DNA of 55,142 bases from Candidatus Gottesmanbacteria bacterium RIFCSPHIGHO2_02_FULL_39_11 (GTDB lineage: Bacteria; Patescibacteriota; Microgenomatia; 2-02-FULL-39-11): contig MFJL01000041.1 of assembly GCA_001779195.1 (NCBI GenBank), positions 80,881-136,022 of the forward strand. Direction: 5' to 3'. Below are positions 8,866 to 17,825 of this stretch, piece after piece (positions within the stretch are counted from its first letter, which is position 1; every line of letters begins with the position of its first letter). The position numbers and the translations under genes are program-made. The notes beneath the pieces were generated by a model. That model was not told the DNA's origin. It searched no databases and saw only the letters and a list, made by a program, of their open reading frames with translations.

Positions 8866-8879
8866 TTCTACTTAATACT

Positions 8880-10535
8880 ATGTGTATATCTTTTACAAAA
8901 ATATTTTTTATTCTCATTTTTATCTTATCCGTATTTCTTAGGTTTTATGATCTTAGAAATATACCTACCGGATTCTATACAGATGAAGCGGCTTTTGGAT
9001 ACAATGCTTACTCCCTTCTTAAAACAGGAAAAGATGAATTCGGAGTTCTTGTCCCCTTTGTCTTTCATTCATTCGGGGATTATAAATCTCCTTTGTTTTT
9101 TTATTATCTTATTCCATTTGTCGGGTTATTTGACTTAACTATTCTTTCAGTTCGGTCAGGTGCAGTTATCTTGGGTATTGGGATAATTGTCGGAATTTTT
9201 CTCCTTACCTATCTTCTTTCACGGAATAAAAGGCTTTCTCTTACTGCAATGTTAATTTCTTCAATTACGCCGTTGTCATTGCAGTTTAACCGCATGGTTC
9301 ATGAAAATAATTTATCCGTCTTTTTAATATTATACGGGTTAATATTTTTTTTAAAAGCCGAGAAAAATAAATGGTACTTTCTTATATCCGGAATATTATT
9401 CGGCCTAAGTATATATGCATACCATGATGCAAAAATAATAACTCCTTTACTTTTAGGAGGACTCTTTCTTTTTTACAAAAAAAAATATCTTTCCAAAATA
9501 GGACATATCGCAATTTTTTTGGCTCCCATTATTTTACTTTCTTGTATTTTAATTCTTAATCTAATTCGAAGTTCAGGACTTCACCGTCCTTTCTCTGTTC
9601 TTGTATTTAATAACCAGGGAACATTTGCAGATATTATTGCCTGGCGGCAGGACATATCCTATTTCCAAAATAAAGATGTCGCCTTAGTCGGAAAACTTTT
9701 TATTAATAGGCCGATTAACTATGCTTTATCTTTTCTAAGTAATTACCTTTCCCATTACTCACCCTCTTTCCTTTTCTTTTTCGGGGATCCGGTAAAAATA
9801 TACTCAACGGTAGGGACAGGAATTCTCATGGTGAGTTTTTTACCGGTTTTAATTTTCGGATTTGTACTTCTTTTTACCCGCTATAAAAATAACCGGAATA
9901 TTATCCTATGGATTCTACTTATCGGTTCTCTCTCCGGTGCGTTAACTGCGTACGTACCCTCTGCCAGTCGGACCTTTATTCTTATTTTTCCTTTCAGTTT
10001 ATTATCCGCAATGGGTGCGGTTTATTTATCCGGGTTTTTTAAAAAGAAATCTTATTTTATTTCTCTTATTTTGATATTCGTTTTTATCGTCATGTTTGAC
10101 TTTACCCGTTTTTTAAATCTTTATTTTTTTGTAACACCTGTCAGATACGCAAAAGATTGGAATTACGGACGGGAAGAGCTTTTGAAGGAAGTAAATCAGT
10201 ATGCTGGAAATTTCAAGCATATATGGTTTTCAAGGCAGGTCGGAGAATATATTTATCTTCTCTTTTTTAATAAAATTGATCCCAGGCAGTTTCAAAATGA
10301 TTATACATGGGATACAGTTGATAAGTACGGATTTCAATGGGTTAAAAGTTTTGGTAAATATACCTTTGAAACGATTCCTCCGAAACCCTGGATAAATACT
10401 CAAACTCTTTATATCGGACTGCCTGAAAATTTTGACGGCAATGCAATACCTCTGAAAACTATCAAATACCCTTCCGGTAATCCGGCTTATTATATTTTGG
10501 ATTATCATTCTTTTACCCCTCCCAATGAATATTAA
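8880..10535 (+). CDS. ArnT/PMT-like GT-C glycosyltransferase, paralogue C
   Basis: A 551-aa GT-C membrane protein. FYTDEAAFGYNAYSLLKTG gives the acidic pair D35-E36, followed by FHSFGDYKSPL, where a Ser replaces the first Pro of the PP pair. SITPLSLQFNRMVHE and HYSPSFLFFFGDP mark the later loops, and the C-terminal tail carries YGREELLKEV and FNKIDPRQF. The ATG chosen is the first in frame, 14 bases after the preceding stop. The last 11 bases overlap paralogue D in another frame. Confidence 0.88.
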   Translation: MCISFTKIFFILIFILSVFLRFYDLRNIPTGFYTDEAAFGYNAYSLLKTGKDEFGVLVPFVFHSFGDYKSPLFFYYLIPFVGLFDLTILSVRSGAVILGIGIIVGIFLLTYLLSRNKRLSLTAMLISSITPLSLQFNRMVHENNLSVFLILYGLIFFLKAEKNKWYFLISGILFGLSIYAYHDAKIITPLLLGGLFLFYKKKYLSKIGHIAIFLAPIILLSCILILNLIRSSGLHRPFSVLVFNNQGTFADIIAWRQDISYFQNKDVALVGKLFINRPINYALSFLSNYLSHYSPSFLFFFGDPVKIYSTVGTGILMVSFLPVLIFGFVLLFTRYKNNRNIILWILLIGSLSGALTAYVPSASRTFILIFPFSLLSAMGAVYLSGFFKKKSYFISLILIFVFIVMFDFTRFLNLYFFVTPVRYAKDWNYGREELLKEVNQYAGNFKHIWFSRQVGEYIYLLFFNKIDPRQFQNDYTWDTVDKYGFQWVKSFGKYTFETIPPKPWINTQTLYIGLPENFDGNAIPLKTIKYPSGNPAYYILDYHSFTPPNEY

Positions 10536-12138
10536 GATAGTAATACTAGTACTTCTTATTATGTGTGCCCTTTTTTTAAGAGTCTGGAAAGTGGGGGAGT
10601 TTCCGGTTTCCCTATACGGAGATGAGGAGTCTTTTGCATGGAATGCCTGGAATATTTTAAAAACAGGAGCAGATGAGTTTGGGACCCCTTATCCTCTTCA
10701 GTTTCGTGCATTTGATGACTATAAAGCCCCGATTCCCGTATATCTTTTGGTTCCAGTGTTTGGGGTATTTGGGATGAATCCGGACTCGATACGAATTCCT
10801 ATTTCAGTTGCGTCTGTTCTAACCATAATTGCCATCTATGCATTATCCCGCAGATTTTTTGATGTAAGAGCATCTCTTCTTATTTCATTTACAATCGCAA
10901 TTTCAGCCTGGGACATTCATCTGTCGCGGGGATATTTTGAAGCTACTCTTTCTCTATTATTTTTAGTCTCTGCGCTTTATTTTTTCCTGGGAAATAAAAT
11001 CCGTGACCAACTGTTAAACGCTTTATTTTTTTCCTTATCTGTTTATACGTATTTTACTCCCCGATTATTTTTGATTTTTATGCTTCCGTTACTTCTTGTA
11101 TGGAAGTTAAAAGTTATAAGGAACAAAAAAGAGGCAGTTAAAAAAGTCATAATCAGTTACGGCATTCTTTTTCTAATCTCTATTCCTCTTCTGTATCAGA
11201 CTTTTTTCGGGTATGGACTTTCCCGTTTTTCAAAGCTTTTGGAAGGGTTAAACACACGAGTTGTACAAACTATAGGAGCAGAGAGACAAACTTCAAGCTT
11301 GTCTGAGTTTGTCACCCGAAATCTCGTAAACAAGGCAACCGTTTCTGCTCGTTTTATTATTCAAGGGTATCTCGAGCACTTTTCCTTTAATTTTTATTTT
11401 GTAAATGCAGACACAACTTTGAGATACTTTACGGGAGATAGGGGACTTTTATATTTGTTTGATTTGCCTTTCTTGATTGCCGGTCTTTATAAGTTATGGA
11501 GATATAAAAGAAATGCTTTTTATTTTATTTTTATTTGGCTTTTGACTGCTCCCATTCCCGCTTCAATTGTAGGACGCCCCTTTTCTTTAAGAAGTCTTGC
11601 CATGGCTCCACCTCTTTGGATTATCATAGGATACGGAATATATTCCGTGTTTCAAGAGCTTAGGAACAAGAAAATAAAATATATTTTTTCAGTAATTATT
11701 ACAGGTATTGCAGTTTTCTCTTTACTAGGCTGGTTAATCAGGTACTTTTACTTTTATCCGAAACTAGGTGCTACCTGGTGGGGAGGAATAAATAAAATCG
11801 CTTTGGAGGCGGCATTTAAAGAGCAGGATAAGTATACTCATATATTTCTGTCTGATTATTATTCAGGCATGCCTCTCTCCTTTGCAGTCTATACCCAGGC
11901 TGATCCGCGAGTTTTCCGACAGGCAGTTCTAAATCCTGTCGTTTTAGCAGACGGAAGACACCTTATAAAATTGGGAAAATTTTATTTTGGCTCTCTGGAT
12001 ATCGATAAAACCAGAATGAATAAAAATATCATACCTGTTCACAGTCTTTATTTTGCACGTCCGGAAGAAGCAGTATCTGAAGAAGCTATCCATGCTCCGG
12101 ATGACGGCAGAGTACTATTTTATGTATACCGCAATTGA
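10525..12138 (+). CDS. ArnT/PMT-like GT-C glycosyltransferase, paralogue D
   Basis: A 537-aa member and the most divergent of the intact set in its signature. The usual GYNAYSILKTG reads AWNAWNILKTG, although the acidic pair D33-E34 and the following FRAFDDYKAPI are retained. AISAWDIHLSRGYFE replaces the usual SPW..QFSR segment, and the later loop reads HFSFNFYFVNADTTL without the normal GD. These changes may reflect a different donor or acceptor. It overlaps paralogue C by 11 bases at its start and the next gene by 17 bases at its end. Confidence 0.88.
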   Translation: MNIKIVILVLLIMCALFLRVWKVGEFPVSLYGDEESFAWNAWNILKTGADEFGTPYPLQFRAFDDYKAPIPVYLLVPVFGVFGMNPDSIRIPISVASVLTIIAIYALSRRFFDVRASLLISFTIAISAWDIHLSRGYFEATLSLLFLVSALYFFLGNKIRDQLLNALFFSLSVYTYFTPRLFLIFMLPLLLVWKLKVIRNKKEAVKKVIISYGILFLISIPLLYQTFFGYGLSRFSKLLEGLNTRVVQTIGAERQTSSLSEFVTRNLVNKATVSARFIIQGYLEHFSFNFYFVNADTTLRYFTGDRGLLYLFDLPFLIAGLYKLWRYKRNAFYFIFIWLLTAPIPASIVGRPFSLRSLAMAPPLWIIIGYGIYSVFQELRNKKIKYIFSVIITGIAVFSLLGWLIRYFYFYPKLGATWWGGINKIALEAAFKEQDKYTHIFLSDYYSGMPLSFAVYTQADPRVFRQAVLNPVVLADGRHLIKLGKFYFGSLDIDKTRMNKNIIPVHSLYFARPEEAVSEEAIHAPDDGRVLFYVYRN

Positions 12139-13645
12139 AACATTCTTAAATAAAAAGAATCGGATCCAAATTATTTTTTCAGTTCTTTTATGGTTTTTGA
12201 GTATTTTTTCCATTCTTGTGGGAGTTATCAAAGGAGGAATGCCCTTTTGGAATGATCCGGCTCGGGATCTTCTTTTAGCGGTTGATAATATAAGAAAATT
12301 AACACTTATCGGTCCTCCCAGCGGAATACCGGGAATCTTTTACGGCCCCTACTGGATATGGATACTCTCTGTACCTTTACTTATAACCCGTGATCCCCGT
12401 TTTGTAGTATTTTTTACTCTGTGGATTCCTTATCTTATTCTGTTTCCTTTTATTATTTTAAAATTTAAACCGTTTTCACATAGTCTTACCCGCATCGGAA
12501 TCATTTCTTTATTTCTTGTTTCTTACAACCAGTATGGGATTTTTCTTTGGAATCCTCATCTTGCACCCTTTTTATTTCTTATATTATTTGTTGTTTTATT
12601 TTCAATGCCGTTTGAGAGAAAACTGCGTTATTTTTTGGGAGGATTGATTACAGGGATTATCGTTACATTTCATATTTCATTTGGACTTGGCATTTTAATT
12701 GCCGTATCCTTATATATATTAACTGAAACTTTAAGGACTGAATTTACTGGGAATCGCCTTCTGAAAGATAAGCTTCACAAAACTGCATTCAAATTAATAC
12801 TTTTTGTCATAGGTGTAATAATTTCTTTTTTACCCTTTTTAGTATTTGAGTCCCGCCACGGATGGATGCAAGGGAGAGCATTTTTCCATGCAGGTTCAGA
12901 ATCACTTATTAATAATGCATCTGTTGTCAGTCAAAAGGGTCTTACCGGAATTCAAATAATTCAAACCTTTCTTAATGTACCCCAAAATCTTTTTTCGATA
13001 CATAATAATTTATTTTCCATTTTTTTTCTTATAATTCTGATTTCCGGAGTATTTATTTTTCATGTGCACAAAACAGATAAAAACATAGGACACGCTCACA
13101 TGCTTAAATTTCTGTCCATATCTTTGGTTATTCCCATGATAATTTATCTCGTGAGTCGCAATCCCGTTTGGGAATATCATTTTATCGGATTTGAAATGGT
13201 TATTATTCTCATATCTGCAATTTTTTTGGAAAAGATAAAGATATTAAGATATATATTTATAGTCTGGGTTATTTTTTTGTCTTTTTCATCATTTATTAAA
13301 ACCGTTGACTCCCTTCCCGGGGATCCCCGGTTGGTTTCAGGACTTGCATCAAAAGAAGATGCAGTAAAAGTAATAAAAGCTGATGCAAAAAACAGTTCCG
13401 TTGTCTATTTTGCATATGCCCCTTCCCTATATACGTATGACTACGATTATTTATTTAAGTGGCTTATTCCCGGAAAAACTTTTTCAATATTAGGTGCAAC
13501 ACCTATCTATCTTATTATTCCGAAAAGCTCAGACGCGGTGACAGAGGATTTTATCAACTACCGGACACCTCGGGGTAAATATCATACAGATAAAAGATGG
13601 GATTTAATTGACAAAACCATAATTCTAAAACGTGTGAAAACGTAA
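12122..13645 (+). CDS. GT-C type membrane glycosyltransferase of a separate branch
   Basis: A membrane protein of 507 aa from the ATG at 12122. The ORF track opens at 12053, but the extra 23 residues are polar, overlap 86 bases of paralogue D and precede the natural start MYTAIETF just before the first helix. In place of the DExxxGY loop it has PFWNDPARDLLLAVDNI (D45 and D49), an acidic outer-loop motif I associate with another GT-C group. The aligned SFxDYKPP loop is also absent, and IFYGPYWIW takes a similar position. Its site in the middle of the array suggests that it acts on the same glycan. The specific activity is unknown. Confidence 0.78.
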   Translation: MYTAIETFLNKKNRIQIIFSVLLWFLSIFSILVGVIKGGMPFWNDPARDLLLAVDNIRKLTLIGPPSGIPGIFYGPYWIWILSVPLLITRDPRFVVFFTLWIPYLILFPFIILKFKPFSHSLTRIGIISLFLVSYNQYGIFLWNPHLAPFLFLILFVVLFSMPFERKLRYFLGGLITGIIVTFHISFGLGILIAVSLYILTETLRTEFTGNRLLKDKLHKTAFKLILFVIGVIISFLPFLVFESRHGWMQGRAFFHAGSESLINNASVVSQKGLTGIQIIQTFLNVPQNLFSIHNNLFSIFFLIILISGVFIFHVHKTDKNIGHAHMLKFLSISLVIPMIIYLVSRNPVWEYHFIGFEMVIILISAIFLEKIKILRYIFIVWVIFLSFSSFIKTVDSLPGDPRLVSGLASKEDAVKVIKADAKNSSVVYFAYAPSLYTYDYDYLFKWLIPGKTFSILGATPIYLIIPKSSDAVTEDFINYRTPRGKYHTDKRWDLIDKTIILKRVKT

Positions 13646-13653
13646 GTCTTAAC

Positions 13654-13662
13654 TGGTACAAT
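13654..13662 (+). promoter_or_regulatory. Extended -10 element TGGTACAAT
   Basis: TGGTACAAT lies 12 bases before the ATG of paralogue F, in a 29-base gap between genes. It matches the extended -10 form (TGn then TACAAT) seen before paralogue A. No -35 hexamer is evident. It would give a leader of about five bases. Confidence 0.5.
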
Positions 13663-13674
13663 ATCAAAACTAGG

Positions 13675-15285
13675 ATGAACTCTAAAATTTTTCTCGGTTT
13701 GATTCTTGGTTTGGCACTTTTCCTTAGGCTATTTCAATTAGGAATCAATCCACCTAGCCTTTACTGGGATGAAGCATCTCTGGGATATAACGCATATTCC
13801 ATCTTGACAAGCGGGAAAGATGAGCATGGGGAAGTTTTTCCCCTTGCACGGTTTATAGCCTTTGGCGACTTTAAGCCTCCTCTTTATATCTATACCGCTT
13901 CACTTTCCATATTGTTTTTCGGATTGACTGAATTTGCGGTTCGTCTGCCTTCATCGCTTGCCGGATTTTTTATGGTACTTTTTACATACCTTCTCTGCCG
14001 GGAGTTGTTTTTCAAAAAAAGAATTTCACTTGTTGCGTCTTTTTTGATTGCCGTTTCTCCCTGGTCCCTGCAGTTTTCCCGTGCCGCGTTTGAGGCAAAT
14101 CTAGGTGCTCTTTTTAATTTAATGGGAATTTATTTTTTTGTTTTATTCAAGCGGAGGAAAATCGCAATTTTCTTATCCGTTATATTTTTTATTTTTTCCT
14201 TCTATACGTTTAATTCAAACCGGATTACTGCACCGTTACTTCTTGCGTTTCTTTTTATTATTAACTTTAAAACCGTCCTTAAAAACTATTTATGGGTCTT
14301 TGTTTCTATTTTAATTGGGATAATTCTTATTCTTCCCAGTAGTCACTACCTAAGAGATCGGGAAAGCAGGGTGAGATTTCAGGAAGTAAGTATTTTTAAT
14401 GACCTTACTCCGGTTGAAATATCAAACCAGAGGAGCCAAAGAGAGGGGAATTCGCCGATTGCTAAAGTTCTTCATAACCGGAGAGTCCTCTTTGCCGTGA
14501 GTTTTCTTAAGCATTTTACGGCAAATTTTGACGGAAGATTTCTCTTTGTAAAAGGGGATGCGAATGCGCGTCTTTCTATTTTGGAAATGGGGGAGTTATA
14601 TCCCATTGAGCTCCCGCTTCTTATATTGGGAGTATGGTATCTTGCTTTGCACAAGAAAAAAACAGGACTTATTATCGCCCTCTGGATGATAATTGCGGTA
14701 ATTCCTGCAGCAACCGCCAAGGAGGTGCCTCATGCTCTTCGAATTGTGTCCATTCTTCCGTCCTACCAGATTATAGGAGCTGTGGGATGTATGTATTTAT
14801 ATCATCTGATTAAATACAGACAGATAAAGATAGGTTTTTTTATTTCCATTTTTATATCCCTTGGGTATGTTTTTTGCGTATATTATTACCTTCATAATTA
14901 TTATTTTCATTATCCGCAGGAATCAAATTTCGCCTGGCAGTATGGATATAAACAAATGGTGCAAAAAGTTTCTCAAATTGAAAATCAGTATAACCGGATA
15001 TTTGTAACAACAGCACTGGGGCGTCCGTATATATACTTTGCTTTTTATAATCGTATAAGTAATCAGGACTTTTTAAAAAATAAAGTCGCAGACAGGGACT
15101 GGTATGGATTCTGGACCGTAAGCAAATTGGGAAAATATTATTTCGATTTTACTCCTCTTCAAAATTCCAGGCAAAATGATTTAATTGTGACAACTCCTGA
15201 GTCAATCCCCGGCGAGTTTAACGTATTTGATACGATTTATGATTTAGAAGGTAAGCCTGTATTGGTTCTTGCAGATAGAAGGTAG
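13675..15285 (+). CDS. ArnT/PMT-like GT-C glycosyltransferase, paralogue F
   Basis: A 536-aa GT-C enzyme. LYWDEASLGYNAYSIL gives D32-E33 and shares the exact DEASLGYNAYSIL string with paralogue G, so the two are probably the closest pair in the array. AFGDFKPPLYIY follows. AVSPWSLQFSRAAFE and HFTANFDGRFLFVKGDA are the later landmarks. The C-terminal soluble region has WQYGYKQMVQKV and GRPYIYFAFYNRI. Its own extended -10 element lies just upstream, and its stop is two bases from the next start. Confidence 0.9.
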   Translation: MNSKIFLGLILGLALFLRLFQLGINPPSLYWDEASLGYNAYSILTSGKDEHGEVFPLARFIAFGDFKPPLYIYTASLSILFFGLTEFAVRLPSSLAGFFMVLFTYLLCRELFFKKRISLVASFLIAVSPWSLQFSRAAFEANLGALFNLMGIYFFVLFKRRKIAIFLSVIFFIFSFYTFNSNRITAPLLLAFLFIINFKTVLKNYLWVFVSILIGIILILPSSHYLRDRESRVRFQEVSIFNDLTPVEISNQRSQREGNSPIAKVLHNRRVLFAVSFLKHFTANFDGRFLFVKGDANARLSILEMGELYPIELPLLILGVWYLALHKKKTGLIIALWMIIAVIPAATAKEVPHALRIVSILPSYQIIGAVGCMYLYHLIKYRQIKIGFFISIFISLGYVFCVYYYLHNYYFHYPQESNFAWQYGYKQMVQKVSQIENQYNRIFVTTALGRPYIYFAFYNRISNQDFLKNKVADRDWYGFWTVSKLGKYYFDFTPLQNSRQNDLIVTTPESIPGEFNVFDTIYDLEGKPVLVLADRR

Positions 15286-15287
15286 AT

Positions 15288-16871
15288 ATGAAAAAAATAT
15301 TTATTTTATTCTTAATATTAACTCTTGGTTTTATTTTGCGTTTTTGGCATTTGGGGGATAATCCTCCGTCTTTGGATTGGGATGAAGCTTCTTTGGGATA
15401 TAATGCTTACTCAATTCTAAAAACGGGAGCTGATGAGTATGGTAATTTTCTCCCGCTCTCCATCCGCTCATTCGGGGACTATAAACCTCCTTTATACACA
15501 TATCTTACCATTCCGCCGGTTTCTTTATGGGGACTTAATGAGTACTCAACTCGTTTTGCATCTGCACTTCTCGGGTTTTTTACACTTATTGTTGGATATT
15601 TTCTTGTACGTATACTCTTAAATTTATACTCAGCTAAAATACCGCTTCTTTTTACTTTGTTTTTTGCCATTTCCCCTTGGCATATTCAGTTTAGCCGGAT
15701 CGCGTTTGAATCTAATATCTCCTTATTTTTTGTCTCTCTGGGAATCTGTCTTTTTTTATACGCTTCAAAGCGGCCTAAGCTGTATATCGCGAGCTTTATT
15801 ATGTTAGGACTTTCCCTGTACACATATCATTCTCCAAGACTTATTGTCCCCCTTCTTATAGTTTTTTTAACATTACTCTATAGACGGCATATTCTTCCCA
15901 ATAAAAAGTGGTTTGTAGTAGGTATAATCTGTTTTATTCTTTTAATTCTTCCGGTTCTCAAAGAGCTCAGAGGTAGTACAGGAGCCCGTTTTAGCTCGGT
16001 AAGCAGTCTCACTCCCGAGTCCCTCAGTGAAAGCATCAATCTGATAAAAATTGATAAAGAAAACGGGGATAGATTAGGTATGCTTACCCATAACCGCAGA
16101 CTTATATATGCGCGTGAAATTTTGGGGGGTTATTTGGATCATTTTAATTTTGATTTTTTGTTTTTAAACGGAGATCCGCCTGCCCGTCATCACGCAAACG
16201 GCATGGGAATGATGTACCTGTGGGACTTTATATTTGTAGCAATTGGAGGAATTGTTGTATTAAGAGTTCGTAATGCTGGAATGAAAGTAATGGTTATTTG
16301 GCTTGTTCTTTCCCCTTTGGCATCAGCCCTGACAACCGGTACTCCTCATGCAGTACGCGCACTTTTAATGCTCTTGCCTCTTGTTTATTTTTCGACGATC
16401 GGATTTAATTTTGTTTATACTCGGTATAAAAAATTGACCCGTGTCGCTGTATTTTTTCTTCTTATTAATTTTTACTACTATTTAAATCTCTACTGGATTC
16501 ATTCACCTGTTGAAAGCTCTTCTGATTGGCAGTATGGATACAAACAGGTTGTTTCTGAGGTTGCAAAAAGGGAAAGCGAGTTTGATAAAATTATTGTTAC
16601 TTACCGGTATGACCAGCCGTACATATTTTTTCTTTATTATAATCTTATTGATCCTTCCTGGTATCAGAAAAACTGGGGGACAGGGGAAATCCCAAGAAGT
16701 AACAGAAGTTTTGGAAAATTCGAATTTAGAAATATTGACTGGCAAAAGGATTCATATCTTAAAAATGTCCTTTTTGTCGGAACTGGCGATGAGATACCTT
16801 CGGATATTCCAAATGAGCAAGTTTTACACTTTTTAGACGGATCCGTTGCCTTCCGGGTAGTTGCACGCTAA
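15288..16871 (+). CDS. ArnT/PMT-like GT-C glycosyltransferase, paralogue G
   Basis: A 527-aa GT-C enzyme and the last of the tandem array. LDWDEASLGYNAYSILKTG (D32-E33) and SFGDYKPPLYTY form the catalytic outer loop. AISPWHIQFSRIAFE, HFNFDFLFLNGDPPARHH and a C-terminal WQYGYKQVVSEV follow the family plan. The TAA stop forms the first three bases of a TAAAAT -10-like box for the next gene. Other-frame ORFs within it (for example 16510-16836) are shadows. Confidence 0.9.
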   Translation: MKKIFILFLILTLGFILRFWHLGDNPPSLDWDEASLGYNAYSILKTGADEYGNFLPLSIRSFGDYKPPLYTYLTIPPVSLWGLNEYSTRFASALLGFFTLIVGYFLVRILLNLYSAKIPLLFTLFFAISPWHIQFSRIAFESNISLFFVSLGICLFLYASKRPKLYIASFIMLGLSLYTYHSPRLIVPLLIVFLTLLYRRHILPNKKWFVVGIICFILLILPVLKELRGSTGARFSSVSSLTPESLSESINLIKIDKENGDRLGMLTHNRRLIYAREILGGYLDHFNFDFLFLNGDPPARHHANGMGMMYLWDFIFVAIGGIVVLRVRNAGMKVMVIWLVLSPLASALTTGTPHAVRALLMLLPLVYFSTIGFNFVYTRYKKLTRVAVFFLLINFYYYLNLYWIHSPVESSSDWQYGYKQVVSEVAKRESEFDKIIVTYRYDQPYIFFLYYNLIDPSWYQKNWGTGEIPRSNRSFGKFEFRNIDWQKDSYLKNVLFVGTGDEIPSDIPNEQVLHFLDGSVAFRVVAR

Positions 16872-16874
16872 AAT
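16846..16874 (+). promoter_or_regulatory. Promoter TTGCCT-N17-TAAAAT embedded in a stop codon
   Basis: TTGCCT (16846-16851), a 17-bp spacer and TAAAAT (16869-16874) form a good sigma70-type promoter. The TAA of the -10 box is the stop of paralogue G. The ATG at 16881 lies six bases beyond the box, about where transcription should begin, so the epimerase message would be leaderless. The same geometry recurs at 26570-26598. Confidence 0.6.
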
Positions 16875-16880
16875 AGAGAA

Positions 16881-17825
16881 ATGAAAATACTTGTAACCGG
16901 AGGGGCCGGATTTATTGCCTCACATATTGCGGATAGATACATAGAAAAAGGACACTCTGTTGTTGTTCTTGACAATCTCTCAAGCGGTAAAAGAGAGTAT
17001 GTTCACCCTAAAGCAGTTTTTTATCAGTGCGATATTCGAAAGTATGAAGAGGTAGAAAGGGTTATTAGTTGTGAAAAACCTGAAATAATAAATCACCACG
17101 CAGCTCAGATAAGTGTCAGAAAGTCTGTTGAGGATCCCCCGTTTGATGCAGAGGTAAACCTGGTGGGTCTTTTAAATCTATTGGAAGCAGGAAGAAAAAA
17201 CGGTCTTAAAAAGGTTGTATTTGCCTCTTCAGGAGGAGTTGTATACGGAGATGCACAGGTATTACCAACCCCTGAGGACTATACTCCTTTACAGCCTCTT
17301 TCACCCTACGGGGTTGCAAAACTCGCAAGCGAGTATTATCTGTTTTTTTACAAAAGAACCTATGGAATTTCATTTGTTGCTCTTCGCTATGGAAATGTAT
17401 ACGGCCCCCGGCAAAATCCTCACGGAGAGGCGGGAGTCGTTGCAATTTTTTCCAAAAAGCTCATAAAAGGGGAGTCACCTACTATTAACGGAGATGGAAA
17501 GCAGACACGCGACTATGTGTATGTGGAAGATGTAGTACACGCCAATGTCTTGGCGCTTGCTAGTTCTGCTGAGGGAGCATTTAATATCGGAACTGGGCAA
17601 GAGAGTAATGTTTTAACTATTTTTTCAACTCTTAAGGATATTTTAAAATCCTCACTTACTCCTATTCACGGACCGGCAAAGCAGGGGGAACAGAAAAGAA
17701 GCTGTCTTAATAATTCCAAAGCCAAAAAGCAAATTAAATGGACTCCTCAATTTACATTGCAGGATGGGCTTGAAAGAACAGTTGATTATTTCAAAACTGA
17801 GAGTAATAGTCAGAATGAAAAATAA
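16881..17825 (+). CDS. NAD-dependent sugar-nucleotide epimerase (GalE-like)
   Basis: A 314-aa extended short-chain dehydrogenase. The NAD motif is TGGAGFIAS (6-14, with Ala in place of the usual Gly in GFIGS). The active site shows SS at 116-117 and YGVAK with Y143 and K147. NHHAAQISVRKSV and RYGNVYGPRQNPHGEAGV are typical of UDP-glucose or UDP-GlcNAc 4-epimerases. It likely interconverts UDP-glucose and UDP-galactose or their N-acetyl forms to supply precursors to the locus. It overlaps the FAD oxidoreductase gene by 11 bases. The exact substrate cannot be fixed from sequence. Confidence 0.88.
   Translation: MKILVTGGAGFIASHIADRYIEKGHSVVVLDNLSSGKREYVHPKAVFYQCDIRKYEEVERVISCEKPEIINHHAAQISVRKSVEDPPFDAEVNLVGLLNLLEAGRKNGLKKVVFASSGGVVYGDAQVLPTPEDYTPLQPLSPYGVAKLASEYYLFFYKRTYGISFVALRYGNVYGPRQNPHGEAGVVAIFSKKLIKGESPTINGDGKQTRDYVYVEDVVHANVLALASSAEGAFNIGTGQESNVLTIFSTLKDILKSSLTPIHGPAKQGEQKRSCLNNSKAKKQIKWTPQFTLQDGLERTVDYFKTESNSQNEK

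Noticed and set aside
8873-8879. TAATACT as a -10 box for the gene at 8880
   Set aside because: It touches the ATG, so transcription would begin inside the coding region.
16510-16836. 108-aa + strand ORF
   Set aside because: Out-of-frame shadow of GT-C paralogue G, whose C-terminal domain is conserved in its own frame.
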